Shown piece after piece: positions 39,253-48,039 of a stretch of 64,000 nucleotides of DNA. The notes under the pieces were generated by a model. It was not told the origin of the DNA, made no database searches, and saw only the letters and a list, made by a program, of their open reading frames with translations. This stretch comes from SIG307 sp964545045 (GTDB lineage Bacteria; Bacillota; Clostridia; Lachnospirales; Lachnospiraceae): contig CAZJEN010000007.1 in assembly GCA_964545045.1 (NCBI GenBank), forward strand, positions 1-64,000, in the 5' to 3' direction. The translations under genes were made by a program, and so were the position numbers. Each line of letters starts with the position of its first letter. Position 1 is the first letter of the stretch.

Positions 39253-39726
39253 ATGGCAGAGAGAGATGTTATTTTTCTGGTAGGCAAGGAAGAATATGGT
39301 CTGGATGTAAATGTTGTGACCGCAATCGAACCGATGATGGATATCGTTCCGGTTCCGAATGCTCCGGCGTGTGTTCTCGGACTTATGAATTTGCGCGGTG
39401 AAGTGATTCCGGTATACAGTCTGCGTAAACGTTTTGAGTTAGAGGAAGTGGCCGACAAGGAAAAGAACAAGCTGATTGTAGCTCACTATGACGGAAAATC
39501 CATAGCGTTCAAGGTGGATGAAGTATTGGAAATGCAAGACTTCGAAGATAACACGATTTCCGATACTCCGGTGATTGCAAAGTCTGCGAGAACGGCTTAT
39601 GTCCGTGCAGTAGCCAACAAGCAGGGAAAACTTGTGTTGCTTCTGGAGCCTTCCGGTATGTACGAGGGTGATGAAGAAGCACAGATGGATGAAGTGTTAA
39701 AGAAAATGAACTCCGAAGATGAGTAG
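39253..39726 (+). CDS. cheW: Chemotaxis coupling protein CheW
   Basis: A 157-residue CheW that links chemoreceptors to the CheA kinase. Typical features: IFLVGKEEYGLDVNVVTAIEP (about 7-27), VPNAPACVLGLMNLRGEVIPVYSLR (about 34-58), SIAFKVDEVLEM and a C-terminal KLVLLLEPSGM strand. ATG 39253 follows AGAGGAGG. It is a lone cheW, 21 bases after prfB, with no other chemotaxis genes nearby; it ends at a terminator. The acidic tail after about residue 145 is longer than usual. Confidence 0.93.
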   Translation: MAERDVIFLVGKEEYGLDVNVVTAIEPMMDIVPVPNAPACVLGLMNLRGEVIPVYSLRKRFELEEVADKEKNKLIVAHYDGKSIAFKVDEVLEMQDFEDNTISDTPVIAKSARTAYVRAVANKQGKLVLLLEPSGMYEGDEEAQMDEVLKKMNSEDE

Positions 39727-39744
39727 CTTCGGAGATGAAAGGTC

Positions 39745-39780
39745 GGAAGGGCTGTCGCGAATGCGGCGGCCTTTCCTTTT
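39745..39780 (+). terminator. Terminator after cheW
   Basis: GGAAGGGCTGTCGC 39745-39758, loop GAAT, GCGGCGGCCTTTCC 39763-39776 (G-U pairs), then T4. Confidence 0.8.
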
Positions 39781-39787
39781 GCGTGCA

Positions 39788-39816
39788 GGCAAAGTGAGTA
39801 TGCTAGCAGATTGCAG
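39788..39816 (+). repeat. Degenerate partial copy of the 1029-1154 repeat
   Basis: The 29 bases from GGCAAAGTGAG match 1031-1059 with 5 substitutions. Only the 5' part is present and the partner arms are missing. It follows the cheW terminator directly. Confidence 0.65.
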
Positions 39817-39916
39817 AGTTACAACTAACCTTTTCACACCTTTTGTTACCTTTGAGGCTTTCTATTTTGCGTATAAAATGTCATACTGGTAGTAATGAGT
39901 GAAGGAGGATACCGGC

Positions 39917-42337
39917 ATGGATTTGAAAAATAATAAAGCATTTTCTTTACGGAATGTTCGGATGAAAGATGCATACCTTGTAAACGCATTTGAGAAAGAA
40001 GTTATGTATCTGACGGCCTTTGATACGGACAAATTATTGGCGGGATTTCGTGAGACCGCGGGTGTTGATATGAGAGGCGTGACCAGGTACGAGGGCTGGG
40101 AAAGTATGCTCATCGGCGGTCATACGCTGGGACATTATATGACAGCCTGTGTGCGAAGCTGTGAGTCTGCGAACTGCAGGGAAGAGGACAGACAAGAACT
40201 TCTTACTATTTTAAAACGTCTGGTGGACGGCCTCGCAGAATGTCAGGAAGCAGGAAAGACAGGCTTTTTATTCGGTGCGATTATTTTGGATAAGAGCAAT
40301 GTGGAGCTTCAGTTTGATTATGTGGAAGAGAACAAAACAAACATTATCACACAGGCATGGGTGCCGTGGTATACCATGCATAAGCTGTTTGAAGGACTTG
40401 TTTCTACGGCGATGATGGATGTGGAGGGTGCCCTTGGGGCGGAAATTAAGCATACTACCACGGAAGTGATGTCAAAACTGGCAGATTGGGTGTACGGCAG
40501 AACGAGCGGTTGGAGTGAGGAAACCCACCGTACGGTACTGGGTATTGAGTATGGCGGAATGAATGATTGCCTGTATGACGTGTATGCAATTACCGGAAAG
40601 AAGGAGCATTTAGAGGCGGCTCATGCTTTCGACCAGACCGAATTGTTTGAACGAGTGTTAAAGGCAGGTGCGGGTGACAACGTATTGAATAACCACCATG
40701 CCAATACCACCATACCGAAGTTTTTGGGTGCATTAAACCGTTATCTTATTGTGGGAGATGCAAAATATTTGGAGTATGTGACCCATTTCTGGAATTTGGT
40801 AACGGAGCATCATACCTATATTACCGGTGGTAACAGCGAGTGGGAACACTTCGGAGAAGACCGGATTTTGGATAAGGAGCGTACCAACTGTAACTGTGAG
40901 ACCTGTAATGTGTATAACATGCAGAAAATGACACGGAAGTTGTTTATGATTACCGGCGATGTGAAGTATGCGGATTGGTTTGAAAATACCTACATCAATT
41001 CCATTTTGTCTTCTCAGAATCCGGAGAACGGTATGACTACCTATTTCCAGCCGATGGCCAGCGGTTTTTACAAGGTGTACGGTGAGCGGTTCAATAAGTT
41101 CTGGTGTTGTACGGGAACCGGCATGGAGAATTTTGCGAAGCTGCAGGAGGGCTTCTATTTTACGAAAGATAATGCCCTTATTGTGAATCAGTATGTGGCA
41201 TCCTCTGTAAAATTGCAGGGAGTGACCGTGACTCAGGAGGCGGATATTCCTCGTTCCGAAACGGTAGTATTCCGGTTAGATAATGCCTTTGACGGAAAGC
41301 TTTTGTTCCGTTTGCCGTACTGGTTGGCGGGGAAGGCAGTGATAACGGTAAACGGCAGCAGATATGATTATCCGGTGGTAAACGGCGATACGGAAGCGTC
41401 TACCGGTGGCCGGAAGAAGAACGGAAATGCAGGAGCCGGTTATGCGTTAGTAGAAGGACCGTTCGCGGCAAACACCCGGTTGACACTTACGCTTCCGATG
41501 AAGGTGACGGCGTACAACCTTCCGGATGGTGCAAATACCTACGGATTTAAGTACGGTCCGGTGGTTCTGAGTGCTCTGTTGGGAACCAAGGATATGGTGG
41601 ATACCACCACCGGAGTGAACGTGACCATACCGAGTGAGCGTATCATTGAGACCTGCTATATTCCTTCGGGCAGTGAGAAGATTCGAGTAACAGAGGGCAG
41701 TGTGGAGGAGTACATGAGCCGGATTGAGAAGCATTTGGTACGGCAGGGGGATAACCTTTCCTTTGCGCTTACCGGAACTGACGCAACTCTTACCTTTGTA
41801 CCGCATTTTTCCCAGCACAAGGAGCGTTACGGAATCTATTTCAAGTTTGCGGAGAAAAATGCTTCCGGAGAGGACGGTTTTGATAAAACAGCGGATCGAA
41901 TCGATACGGTGCAGCCGGGTTATGGACAGTATGAAAATGACAGACTCCATAACATGACGGAGCAGGGAACCGGTTCCGTGGGAACCACGGCAGGGGGAAC
42001 CTCTCGTTATGCAAAGGCGGGCGGAAGCTTTACCTATACCATGGAGGTGAACCGGGAAGGAACCGCGCTTCTTGCCATGTTTAAGAATGCGGATGCCGGA
42101 AAGGGAATCCGTATTGCAGTGAAGGACGCTGTGATCTACGAGGCTGTTCTGGAAAAGCAGGGAGAAGATGAGTATTATGAAGTAGTCATTCCGATTTCGC
42201 GGGAAGTGATGAAGTTTGCGGAAAAGCGCTTCTTTAATTGCAGAGAGCGTGCGGTACTTACTTTTACGGTGAGCGGTATCGACGGGGGAGAGTCCGCAGC
42301 ATTGTGTCAGTTCCTGTATACGGTGCAAACGGCATAA
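39917..42337 (+). CDS. GH127 beta-L-arabinofuranosidase-like enzyme
   Basis: An 806-residue cytoplasmic enzyme of the HypBA1 (GH127) type. It contains EYGGMNDCLYDVY, NNHHANTTIPKFLGA, HTYITGGNSEWEHFG, then NCETCNVYNM with E328 and C330 and WCCTGTGMENF with C397/C398. In GH127 the Glu, three Cys and a zinc ion form the unusual cysteine-nucleophile active site that removes beta-L-arabinofuranose from plant glycoproteins or polysaccharides. The C-terminal about 350 residues are beta-rich. No signal peptide, so it acts on imported oligosaccharides. ATG 39917 follows AAGGAGG (GTG 39899 overlaps this region). It ends at a bidirectional terminator. Confidence 0.85.
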   Translation: MDLKNNKAFSLRNVRMKDAYLVNAFEKEVMYLTAFDTDKLLAGFRETAGVDMRGVTRYEGWESMLIGGHTLGHYMTACVRSCESANCREEDRQELLTILKRLVDGLAECQEAGKTGFLFGAIILDKSNVELQFDYVEENKTNIITQAWVPWYTMHKLFEGLVSTAMMDVEGALGAEIKHTTTEVMSKLADWVYGRTSGWSEETHRTVLGIEYGGMNDCLYDVYAITGKKEHLEAAHAFDQTELFERVLKAGAGDNVLNNHHANTTIPKFLGALNRYLIVGDAKYLEYVTHFWNLVTEHHTYITGGNSEWEHFGEDRILDKERTNCNCETCNVYNMQKMTRKLFMITGDVKYADWFENTYINSILSSQNPENGMTTYFQPMASGFYKVYGERFNKFWCCTGTGMENFAKLQEGFYFTKDNALIVNQYVASSVKLQGVTVTQEADIPRSETVVFRLDNAFDGKLLFRLPYWLAGKAVITVNGSRYDYPVVNGDTEASTGGRKKNGNAGAGYALVEGPFAANTRLTLTLPMKVTAYNLPDGANTYGFKYGPVVLSALLGTKDMVDTTTGVNVTIPSERIIETCYIPSGSEKIRVTEGSVEEYMSRIEKHLVRQGDNLSFALTGTDATLTFVPHFSQHKERYGIYFKFAEKNASGEDGFDKTADRIDTVQPGYGQYENDRLHNMTEQGTGSVGTTAGGTSRYAKAGGSFTYTMEVNREGTALLAMFKNADAGKGIRIAVKDAVIYEAVLEKQGEDEYYEVVIPISREVMKFAEKRFFNCRERAVLTFTVSGIDGGESAALCQFLYTVQTA

Positions 42338-42370
42338 AATAAAGGAACAATTTATTGAATAAGTAGAAAG

Positions 42371-42404
42371 AAACGGAGAATTCTCATTTGAGGATTCTCC
42401 GTTT
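42371..42404. terminator. Bidirectional terminator between GH127 and MATE genes
   Basis: AAACGGAGAAT 42371-42381 and ATTCTCCGTTT 42394-42404 are perfect arms with a 12-base loop. Converging genes end on both sides; T-rich sequence follows in both directions. Confidence 0.85.
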
Positions 42405-42470
42405 GGATTTATCGGAAATTCTGCTTTGCTTATAAAGCAAGCGATTATACAAAACACGGTAAGTGTGCTT

Positions 42471-43961
42471 TTAACCGTTTGCTGCCGGTTTTGCTTCGTT
42501 TCGCAGCTTAATCAGCTTCCACTTTCCGCTCTTATAACGAAGGAAAACCAATACGGTTCTCAGTAACTGATCGCAAGCCAACGCAATCCATGCACCGTAT
42601 AAGTCAAGACCAGCGTTTACCAAAAGAAGGGCAACAACCGGGCGTACAAAGAGTACGGTAACGGTGGTGATTTTGGCGGTAGATTTGGTATCTCCCGCAC
42701 CGCGAAGGCCTCCGGCAACAATAAACTGGGAGGATTGGAACGGCTGAAGGAATGCTACAAAGAGCATGATTTTTCCGCCCATTTTAATGATATCCGGGTC
42801 TTTGTTGTAGAGACTTACGATATCGCCGCCCCAGAATGCAAAGGTGACGGTAAGAAGAAGTGCTACCACAAAGCCTACGTTTCGGGTCTTGCTGCAGTAT
42901 GCCTGAGCCATGTCGGAACGTTTCCGGCCAAGAGACTGTCCAACCAAGGAGGTGGCAGATACCGCAAAGGCCTGACCGGTCATAAAGGACAACGCCTGGA
43001 TGTTCATGCATACCTGATGGGTTGCGAAAGAGGTGGTGCTTAAGGAAGCAACCGTCTTTGCGAAGATTACCATGCCGGCCCGCATTAAAAGCTGTTCGAT
43101 GGCAGCAGGAACACCGATGGCGGTAATGTTGTTTAGCATGGATTTGTTCGGTTTGAAGCCCTTTTTCGGTTCCAATTTTAAAAAGCTGTTGCCGCGAAGG
43201 ATGACACAAAGGGCAATGATAAAGGCAACCAATTGGCCGATAACAGTAGCAATGGAAGCACCCGCAACACCCAGTGCCGGGAAGCCTAAGTTACCACCGA
43301 TCAAGAGCCAGTTGAATGCTACGTTAACCACGTTTGCAATCAGGTTGTATACCATACAGGTTCTGGAGTCGCCTACGGCCCGTAGGGCGGCGGTGATGGT
43401 ACTGGTCAGTGCTACGGTAGCAAAGCCTGCTAGCTGAATCTGCAAGTAAACGGTAGCTTGGCTGATGATGGATTCGCCTTTCCCTCCCATAAAAATAATC
43501 ATAGGTCGGGAGAAAATAACGCCCAGTATGGATAAGATTAAGGTACTGATAAAGGTGAGCATCATACCCTGACGAAGTACCAGGTTTGCTTTTTCTTTGT
43601 CGCCCTGTCCTTTGTAACGGGCAATTAGGGCTGTTACACCGGTGTTCATGGCAACGAAAGCGGTCATTAATAAGAATTTCGGCTGTGTGGTGAGTCCCAC
43701 TGCCGTTAAGGCATCAACGCCCAATTGCGGATTGGCCTCGCCGCCGATGCCGCCTACCATCATCATATCTACCATGGAAGCCAGCTGTGTCAGTAAAAGC
43801 TCAATAAAGCTGGGCCATGCGATATGTACAATATCCTTGTAAAGTTCTTTTGATTTTACTCCTTCCGGGAGCTTGTTGGACACCTTTAGGTCCTCGTTCA
43901 TGCTTGCATCACCTAACGGCAAGCGGTCGAGGGTGGTGCTTAATGCTTTTTTTGTCTGCAT
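42471..43961 (-). CDS. MATE-family efflux transporter
   Basis: A 496-residue membrane protein with twelve hydrophobic segments and MATE marks: IAWPSFIELLLTQLASMVDMMMVGG in helix 1, LGVDALTAVGLTTQP, ALRAVGDSRTCMVYN and its duplicated partner GGLRGAGDTKSTAKI. MATE proteins export drugs or metabolites using sodium or protons. ATG 43961 gives a 20-residue polar lead; ATG 43901 with AGGTGATG is an equally good start. It is a single-gene unit on the minus strand with a strong promoter. The substrate cannot be told. Confidence 0.93.
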   Translation of the reverse strand: MQTKKALSTTLDRLPLGDASMNEDLKVSNKLPEGVKSKELYKDIVHIAWPSFIELLLTQLASMVDMMMVGGIGGEANPQLGVDALTAVGLTTQPKFLLMTAFVAMNTGVTALIARYKGQGDKEKANLVLRQGMMLTFISTLILSILGVIFSRPMIIFMGGKGESIISQATVYLQIQLAGFATVALTSTITAALRAVGDSRTCMVYNLIANVVNVAFNWLLIGGNLGFPALGVAGASIATVIGQLVAFIIALCVILRGNSFLKLEPKKGFKPNKSMLNNITAIGVPAAIEQLLMRAGMVIFAKTVASLSTTSFATHQVCMNIQALSFMTGQAFAVSATSLVGQSLGRKRSDMAQAYCSKTRNVGFVVALLLTVTFAFWGGDIVSLYNKDPDIIKMGGKIMLFVAFLQPFQSSQFIVAGGLRGAGDTKSTAKITTVTVLFVRPVVALLLVNAGLDLYGAWIALACDQLLRTVLVFLRYKSGKWKLIKLRNEAKPAANG

Positions 43962-43988
43962 ATTTTATCATCTCTCTTTCAAAAAGAC

Positions 43989-44017
43989 ATTATAGTACTT
44001 TAAATGAAGTTAATCAA
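43989..44017 (-). promoter_or_regulatory. Promoter of the MATE gene
   Basis: On the minus strand: TTGATT (44017-44012), 17 bases, TATAAT (43994-43989). One strong sigma-A promoter with a leader of about 20 bases. Confidence 0.8.
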
Positions 44018-44102
44018 GTAGAATTCTAATTTGTTTGTTTTTTGATAAATATGTTATAAGAATTTTCGTGTTAGTTGCATCTTATTCGGGAGGCGGCAAA
44101 AA

Positions 44103-44132
44103 TTGTGGACGAGAGGCATAGAATGTGATAAT
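44103..44132 (+). promoter_or_regulatory. Possible promoter of the beta-helix gene
   Basis: TTGTGG 44103-44108, 18 bases, GATAAT 44127-44132. A hairpin-like pair, GGCAGATG near 44145-44152 and CATCTGC near 44188-44194 followed by T5, lies in the leader and could act as an attenuator. Confidence 0.4.
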
Positions 44133-44251
44133 ATATAGGTATCAGGCAGATGCACATTGTATTGTTAAAGAAATGAGTTTCGACGTAATATGAACATCTG
44201 CTGTTTTTGCTTTATAAGAAGATAAGTATTGGAGAAGGGAAGGTATTGGGC

Positions 44252-46255
44252 ATGATTTATTACGTGAATCAGTCTGCCGGTCGTGAGGGAAACGGCAGCA
44301 AAGAGATGCCGTTTAAGCGTATCAACGAGGCGGCAAAGGTAGCAAAGCCGGGAGATGAGGTTGTAGTTGCCCCGGGTATTTACAGAGAATATGTGGATCC
44401 GGTAAATGCAGGCTTGGAGGATGCCAGAATTACCTACCGTAGCGAAGTACCGCTTGGTGCGGTGATTACCGGTGCGGAGGTTGCGACGGGATGGAAGCAT
44501 TATGAAGGAGACGTATGGGTTTATCGTGTAAATAACGGTGTGTTCGGCGCGTACAATCCGTATACGACGTTTGTTATGGGTGACTGGTATTTTGCTCCGG
44601 TGGTGCGCCATACCGGTGCGGTGTATTTAAATGACCGTCAGTTATACGAAACCGTTACTTTAGAGGAGTGTATTAAGGCGGAGGTTTATCAGCCGTCCTG
44701 GGAGCCGGAATGGTCCGTTTACAAGTGGTACACGGAGCAGGATGGGGATGAGACGGTGATTTACGCCAACTTCCAAGGGAAGAATCCGAACGAAGAGAAG
44801 GTTGAAATCAATGTCCGCAGAAACTGCTTTATGCCGTCTAAGACCGGTGTGAATTATATTACGGTCAGCGGTTTCAATATGAATAAGGCGGCTACCACCT
44901 GGGCTCCGCCGGCGGCTTATCAGGACGGTCTCATCGGCCCGCACTGGAGTAAGGGCTGGATTATCGAGGACTGTGAAATCAGCAACAGTAAGTGCAGCGG
45001 TATTTCCCTCGGAAAGTATTACGACGAAGAAAACGATCATTACTTTACCAATAAATATGTAAAGAGCCCGACCCAGATGGAGCGCGACGCGGTTTGTCGC
45101 GGTCAGTACCACGGTTGGTTAAAGGAGAATATCGGCGGTCATATCGTAAGACGCTGTCATATTTACCGTTGTGAGCAGACCGGTATTGTAGGACGTATGG
45201 GGTGTGTATTCAGCTTGATTGAGGATAATCATATTCACCATATCAATAATATGCAGCAGCTGGGCGGCGCGGAAATTTCCGGTATTAAACTTCATGCGGC
45301 AATCGACGTGGTAATGCGTCGGAATCATATTCACCATTCCACCATGGGAATCTGGTGTGACTGGCAGGCTCAGGGTACCCGTATTTCTCAGAACCTTTTG
45401 CATGACAACTATATGCCGGAGGGGGCTACCCATGCCGAAGGCGCTATGATGTGCCAGGATATTTTCGTTGAGGTAAGCCATGGTCCGACTTTGATTGACA
45501 ATAACATTATGCTGTCCAAGGCTTCCGTGCGTTTGGCAACGGAAGGCGTAGCACTGGTACATAATCTGATTTTAGGTGCATTTACTTCCGTCGGCGGAGG
45601 TGTGGATAGTATCGTCAACGGTAAGAATCAGCCGCGTTACACCCCGTACCACATCAGACACCGTACTGAGGTTGCCGGATTTATGACCATTCTCCACGGT
45701 GATAACCGGTTCTACAACAATATCTTTGTGCAGAATTGGCCGGTAGAGGTGCAGGAAGAGAAGGAAGACATGGGCTTCCGCATGAGAGAAAACGATGTGG
45801 TAGGTACCGAAATCTGGAACGGTTATCCGACTTATGAGGAGTGGTTGTCTCATTTTGAGTTCGACAAGCCGGCAAATATGGGTAAGTTGGCTCAGTGGCA
45901 TTTTGACCATCTTCCGGTTTGGTCTAAGGGGAACGCCTTCTTTAACGGCGCAAAGGCCTGGGAGCATGAGGAGAACTTCCTTATGGACGATACCAATAAG
46001 GTGTTTGTGGAGCTTGAGGAAAAGGACGGCGCATATACCTTAAAGACTAATGTCTACGACTTTTTAGGGGACTTCCGTGCCGGTATGGTAACCAGTGATA
46101 TTTTAGGCTGTGCTTTCGAGCCGGAGCAGCGTTTCGAAGATCCGGACGGAACGGCGATTACCTTTGATACCGACTATCTTGGTGAGCATCGTCCGGTAGA
46201 ACCGGTTCCGGGACCTTTTGCCAGTCGGGAAGCAGCGGCGAAAGTACTGTTTTAA
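44252..46255 (+). CDS. Right-handed parallel beta-helix carbohydrate-active protein
   Basis: A 667-residue protein starting with the DUF1565-type segment YYVNQSAGREGNGSKEMPFKRINEAAKVAKPGDEVVVAPGIYRE (read in two parts, 3-45). The body has regular beta-helix rungs (GWIIEDCEISNSKCSGISLG; IEDNHIHHINN; VMRRNHIHHSTMGIWCDW; NRFYNNIFVQNW), as in polysaccharide lyases and glycoside hydrolases such as GH141. No signal peptide, so it is likely cytoplasmic and acts on imported oligosaccharides. It lies near GH127 and may share a substrate with it. ATG 44252 follows GAAGGGAAGG. The exact enzymatic family is inference. The nested palindrome begins 6 bases after its stop. Confidence 0.7.
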   Translation: MIYYVNQSAGREGNGSKEMPFKRINEAAKVAKPGDEVVVAPGIYREYVDPVNAGLEDARITYRSEVPLGAVITGAEVATGWKHYEGDVWVYRVNNGVFGAYNPYTTFVMGDWYFAPVVRHTGAVYLNDRQLYETVTLEECIKAEVYQPSWEPEWSVYKWYTEQDGDETVIYANFQGKNPNEEKVEINVRRNCFMPSKTGVNYITVSGFNMNKAATTWAPPAAYQDGLIGPHWSKGWIIEDCEISNSKCSGISLGKYYDEENDHYFTNKYVKSPTQMERDAVCRGQYHGWLKENIGGHIVRRCHIYRCEQTGIVGRMGCVFSLIEDNHIHHINNMQQLGGAEISGIKLHAAIDVVMRRNHIHHSTMGIWCDWQAQGTRISQNLLHDNYMPEGATHAEGAMMCQDIFVEVSHGPTLIDNNIMLSKASVRLATEGVALVHNLILGAFTSVGGGVDSIVNGKNQPRYTPYHIRHRTEVAGFMTILHGDNRFYNNIFVQNWPVEVQEEKEDMGFRMRENDVVGTEIWNGYPTYEEWLSHFEFDKPANMGKLAQWHFDHLPVWSKGNAFFNGAKAWEHEENFLMDDTNKVFVELEEKDGAYTLKTNVYDFLGDFRAGMVTSDILGCAFEPEQRFEDPDGTAITFDTDYLGEHRPVEPVPGPFASREAAAKVLF

Positions 46256-46261
46256 GGGATG

Positions 46262-46528
46262 AAAGGGGGCAGAAATTGCCCCCTTTGCTTATTGGCACGA
46301 ACGTTGCCGGTAATAAAATAACTTCTTTTTACAAGTCGCAACGCTCCGTCAATCTTCCTCTAACCGTTTCTAAACGTCTCTTCGGGAGCGGCCTCGAGAC
46401 TTAGAAACGGTAAGAGGTGATATCGACTGCGCTAAGTGCGCGACCCTTCGGGAAAAGTAAAAAGAAGTTATTTTATTATCGTCACCGTTCTGTACTTCAA
46501 AAAGTGAGGGCAATTTCTGCGCCCCTTT
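46262..46528. repeat. 267-base nested palindrome
   Basis: Three nested inverted repeats share one centre: outer 46262-46281 with 46508-46528 (one indel), middle 46299-46332 with 46457-46490 (31 of 34 bases match), inner 46357-46373 with 46401-46417 (16 of 17), extended by GTCTC/GAGAC around a 15-base loop. The left outer arm also forms a local hairpin (AAAGGGGGCA-GAAAT-TGCCCCCTTT, 46262-46286). No reading frame, transposase or clear target duplication is seen. It fits a MITE-like element or a large structured RNA. Confidence 0.8.
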
Positions 46529-46566
46529 GCAAGTGTGAATTAAATATATTATTTTCGTTGGTATGG

Positions 46567-46595
46567 TTTCTTTCGCTACTTTTTTAGTGTATAAT
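46567..46595 (+). promoter_or_regulatory. Promoter of the acyltransferase gene
   Basis: TTTCTT 46567-46572, 17 bases, TATAAT 46590-46595. The -10 is perfect and the -35 weak. Confidence 0.5.
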
Positions 46596-46656
46596 AGATT
46601 TGAGGGAAATATATTATAAAGATTACAACGGGGTATATAACTAAGGGGGCTTACGA

Positions 46657-47895
46657 ATGAAGAAAGAGAAGATCAAACGCTTTAATTTTGAGAAGAAGCC
46701 GATTTCGCCGACGTTTATTATGGGTCTGGCTAAGGGGATTATCAGTTTTCCGGATTTGCGGAAGCGGAAGGCGAAGCTGACAAAGGTGGGGATGGAAGAG
46801 ATTGAGGATAGGCCGTATTTATTGCTGGTGACCCATTCTTCCATGGTGGATTTTAACCTGATGTTAAAGGGGACGCATCCCTACAAGGTGAACAATGTCA
46901 TGACGCTGGAGGGCTTTAAGACTTATACGGAACCGTTGATGCGGTCTCTCGGTGTGTTGGGAACCCGGAAGTTTGTGACGGATTTGCATCTGGTGAAAAA
47001 CATGAAATACAGCGTGGATAAGTTGAAAAATATTTTTGTGCTGTTTCCGGAGGCACGGTATTCTTTGGACGGATGTACCTCTTATTTGCCGGATTCGCTG
47101 GGAAAGATGGTACGACTTCTCGGTGTGCCGGTGGTGGTGCTTATGATTCACGGAAACTTTGTAACCTGTCCACAGTGGAACAAGAAAAATAAGAAGACTT
47201 TTGTGGAGGCGGAGATGCGACAAATCATTACCGCGGATGAGGCTAAGTCCTTGTCTGTGGATGAGATTAATGCACGGATTGCGGACAATTTCCAATATGA
47301 TGATTATGCATGGCAGCGGGACAACAAAATCTTAATCGATCATCCGGGACGGGCGGACGGACTGCATGCGCTTTTGTATAAATGCCCGGCCTGTAAGGCA
47401 GAGCATCAGACCGATTCTGCGGGAACGAAGCTTTGGTGCAAGAGCTGTGGAAAAATCTGGGAGATGGACGAATACGGACAGTTACATGCTTTAGAGGGTG
47501 AGACGGAGTTTGCCCATATTCCGGATTGGAGCAATTGGGAGCGGGCCTGTGTCAGAGAGGAAATCGACAACGGCACCTATTATTTTGAGGATGATGTACG
47601 AATCGAGACTCTGCCGAATGCCTGGAGGTTTTATAAGCAGGGTATGGGAAAGCTGATACAGACGCCGGAAGAAACGAGAGTGGAGTGCAATTATTACGGA
47701 GAGCCCTATGTGCTTCGTCGCAGTGCAAAAAGTCTGGAAAGTATGCATATTGAGTACGATTATCTGGGCAGGGGAGATTGTGTGGACATTTCTATCCCGG
47801 ATGACAGTTTTTGGTGCTATCTGACCAAGCGGGATGCTATTACGAAGATTTCTTTTGCTACGGAGGAAATACATAAAAAAGCAATCGGAAAGTAG
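46657..47895 (+). CDS. PlsC-like acyltransferase with C-terminal zinc ribbon
   Basis: A 412-residue protein. The N-terminal about 200 residues follow the lysophospholipid acyltransferase fold: HSSMVD (the HxxxxD catalytic motif, about 60-65), GVLGTRKFVTD and FPEARYS (the EGTR-like substrate block). The middle carries CPAC...CKSC (about 246-270), a zinc ribbon, and the rest is a beta-rich region of unknown role. The start ATG 46657 follows AAGGGGGC. Acylation of a glycerophospholipid or a cell-envelope sugar is likely; the fused zinc ribbon is unusual. It has no operon partners and a terminator follows. Confidence 0.75.
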   Translation: MKKEKIKRFNFEKKPISPTFIMGLAKGIISFPDLRKRKAKLTKVGMEEIEDRPYLLLVTHSSMVDFNLMLKGTHPYKVNNVMTLEGFKTYTEPLMRSLGVLGTRKFVTDLHLVKNMKYSVDKLKNIFVLFPEARYSLDGCTSYLPDSLGKMVRLLGVPVVVLMIHGNFVTCPQWNKKNKKTFVEAEMRQIITADEAKSLSVDEINARIADNFQYDDYAWQRDNKILIDHPGRADGLHALLYKCPACKAEHQTDSAGTKLWCKSCGKIWEMDEYGQLHALEGETEFAHIPDWSNWERACVREEIDNGTYYFEDDVRIETLPNAWRFYKQGMGKLIQTPEETRVECNYYGEPYVLRRSAKSLESMHIEYDYLGRGDCVDISIPDDSFWCYLTKRDAITKISFATEEIHKKAIGK

Positions 47896-47959
47896 TTGAA
47901 GGATTAGAAAAGTGGTGTTGCATCCGGTTTGACGAAGTTGTAAATGATGACAAGAAGAA

Positions 47960-48009
47960 AGAGTGCCGTTCTTCTCCTGTTTGGGAGAGGAGCAGCACTC
48001 TGGTTTTTT
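47960..48009. terminator. Terminator between acyltransferase and esterase genes
   Basis: AGAGTGC 47960-47966/GCACTCT 47995-48001 with an inner TCTCC/GGAGA stem; T6 at 48004-48009. The converging minus-strand gene ends at 48040, and pyrimidine-rich sequence on that side may serve it too. Confidence 0.75.
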
Positions 48010-48039
48010 CTGGGGAATTGTGTAATTCCTTAAGTTGGC

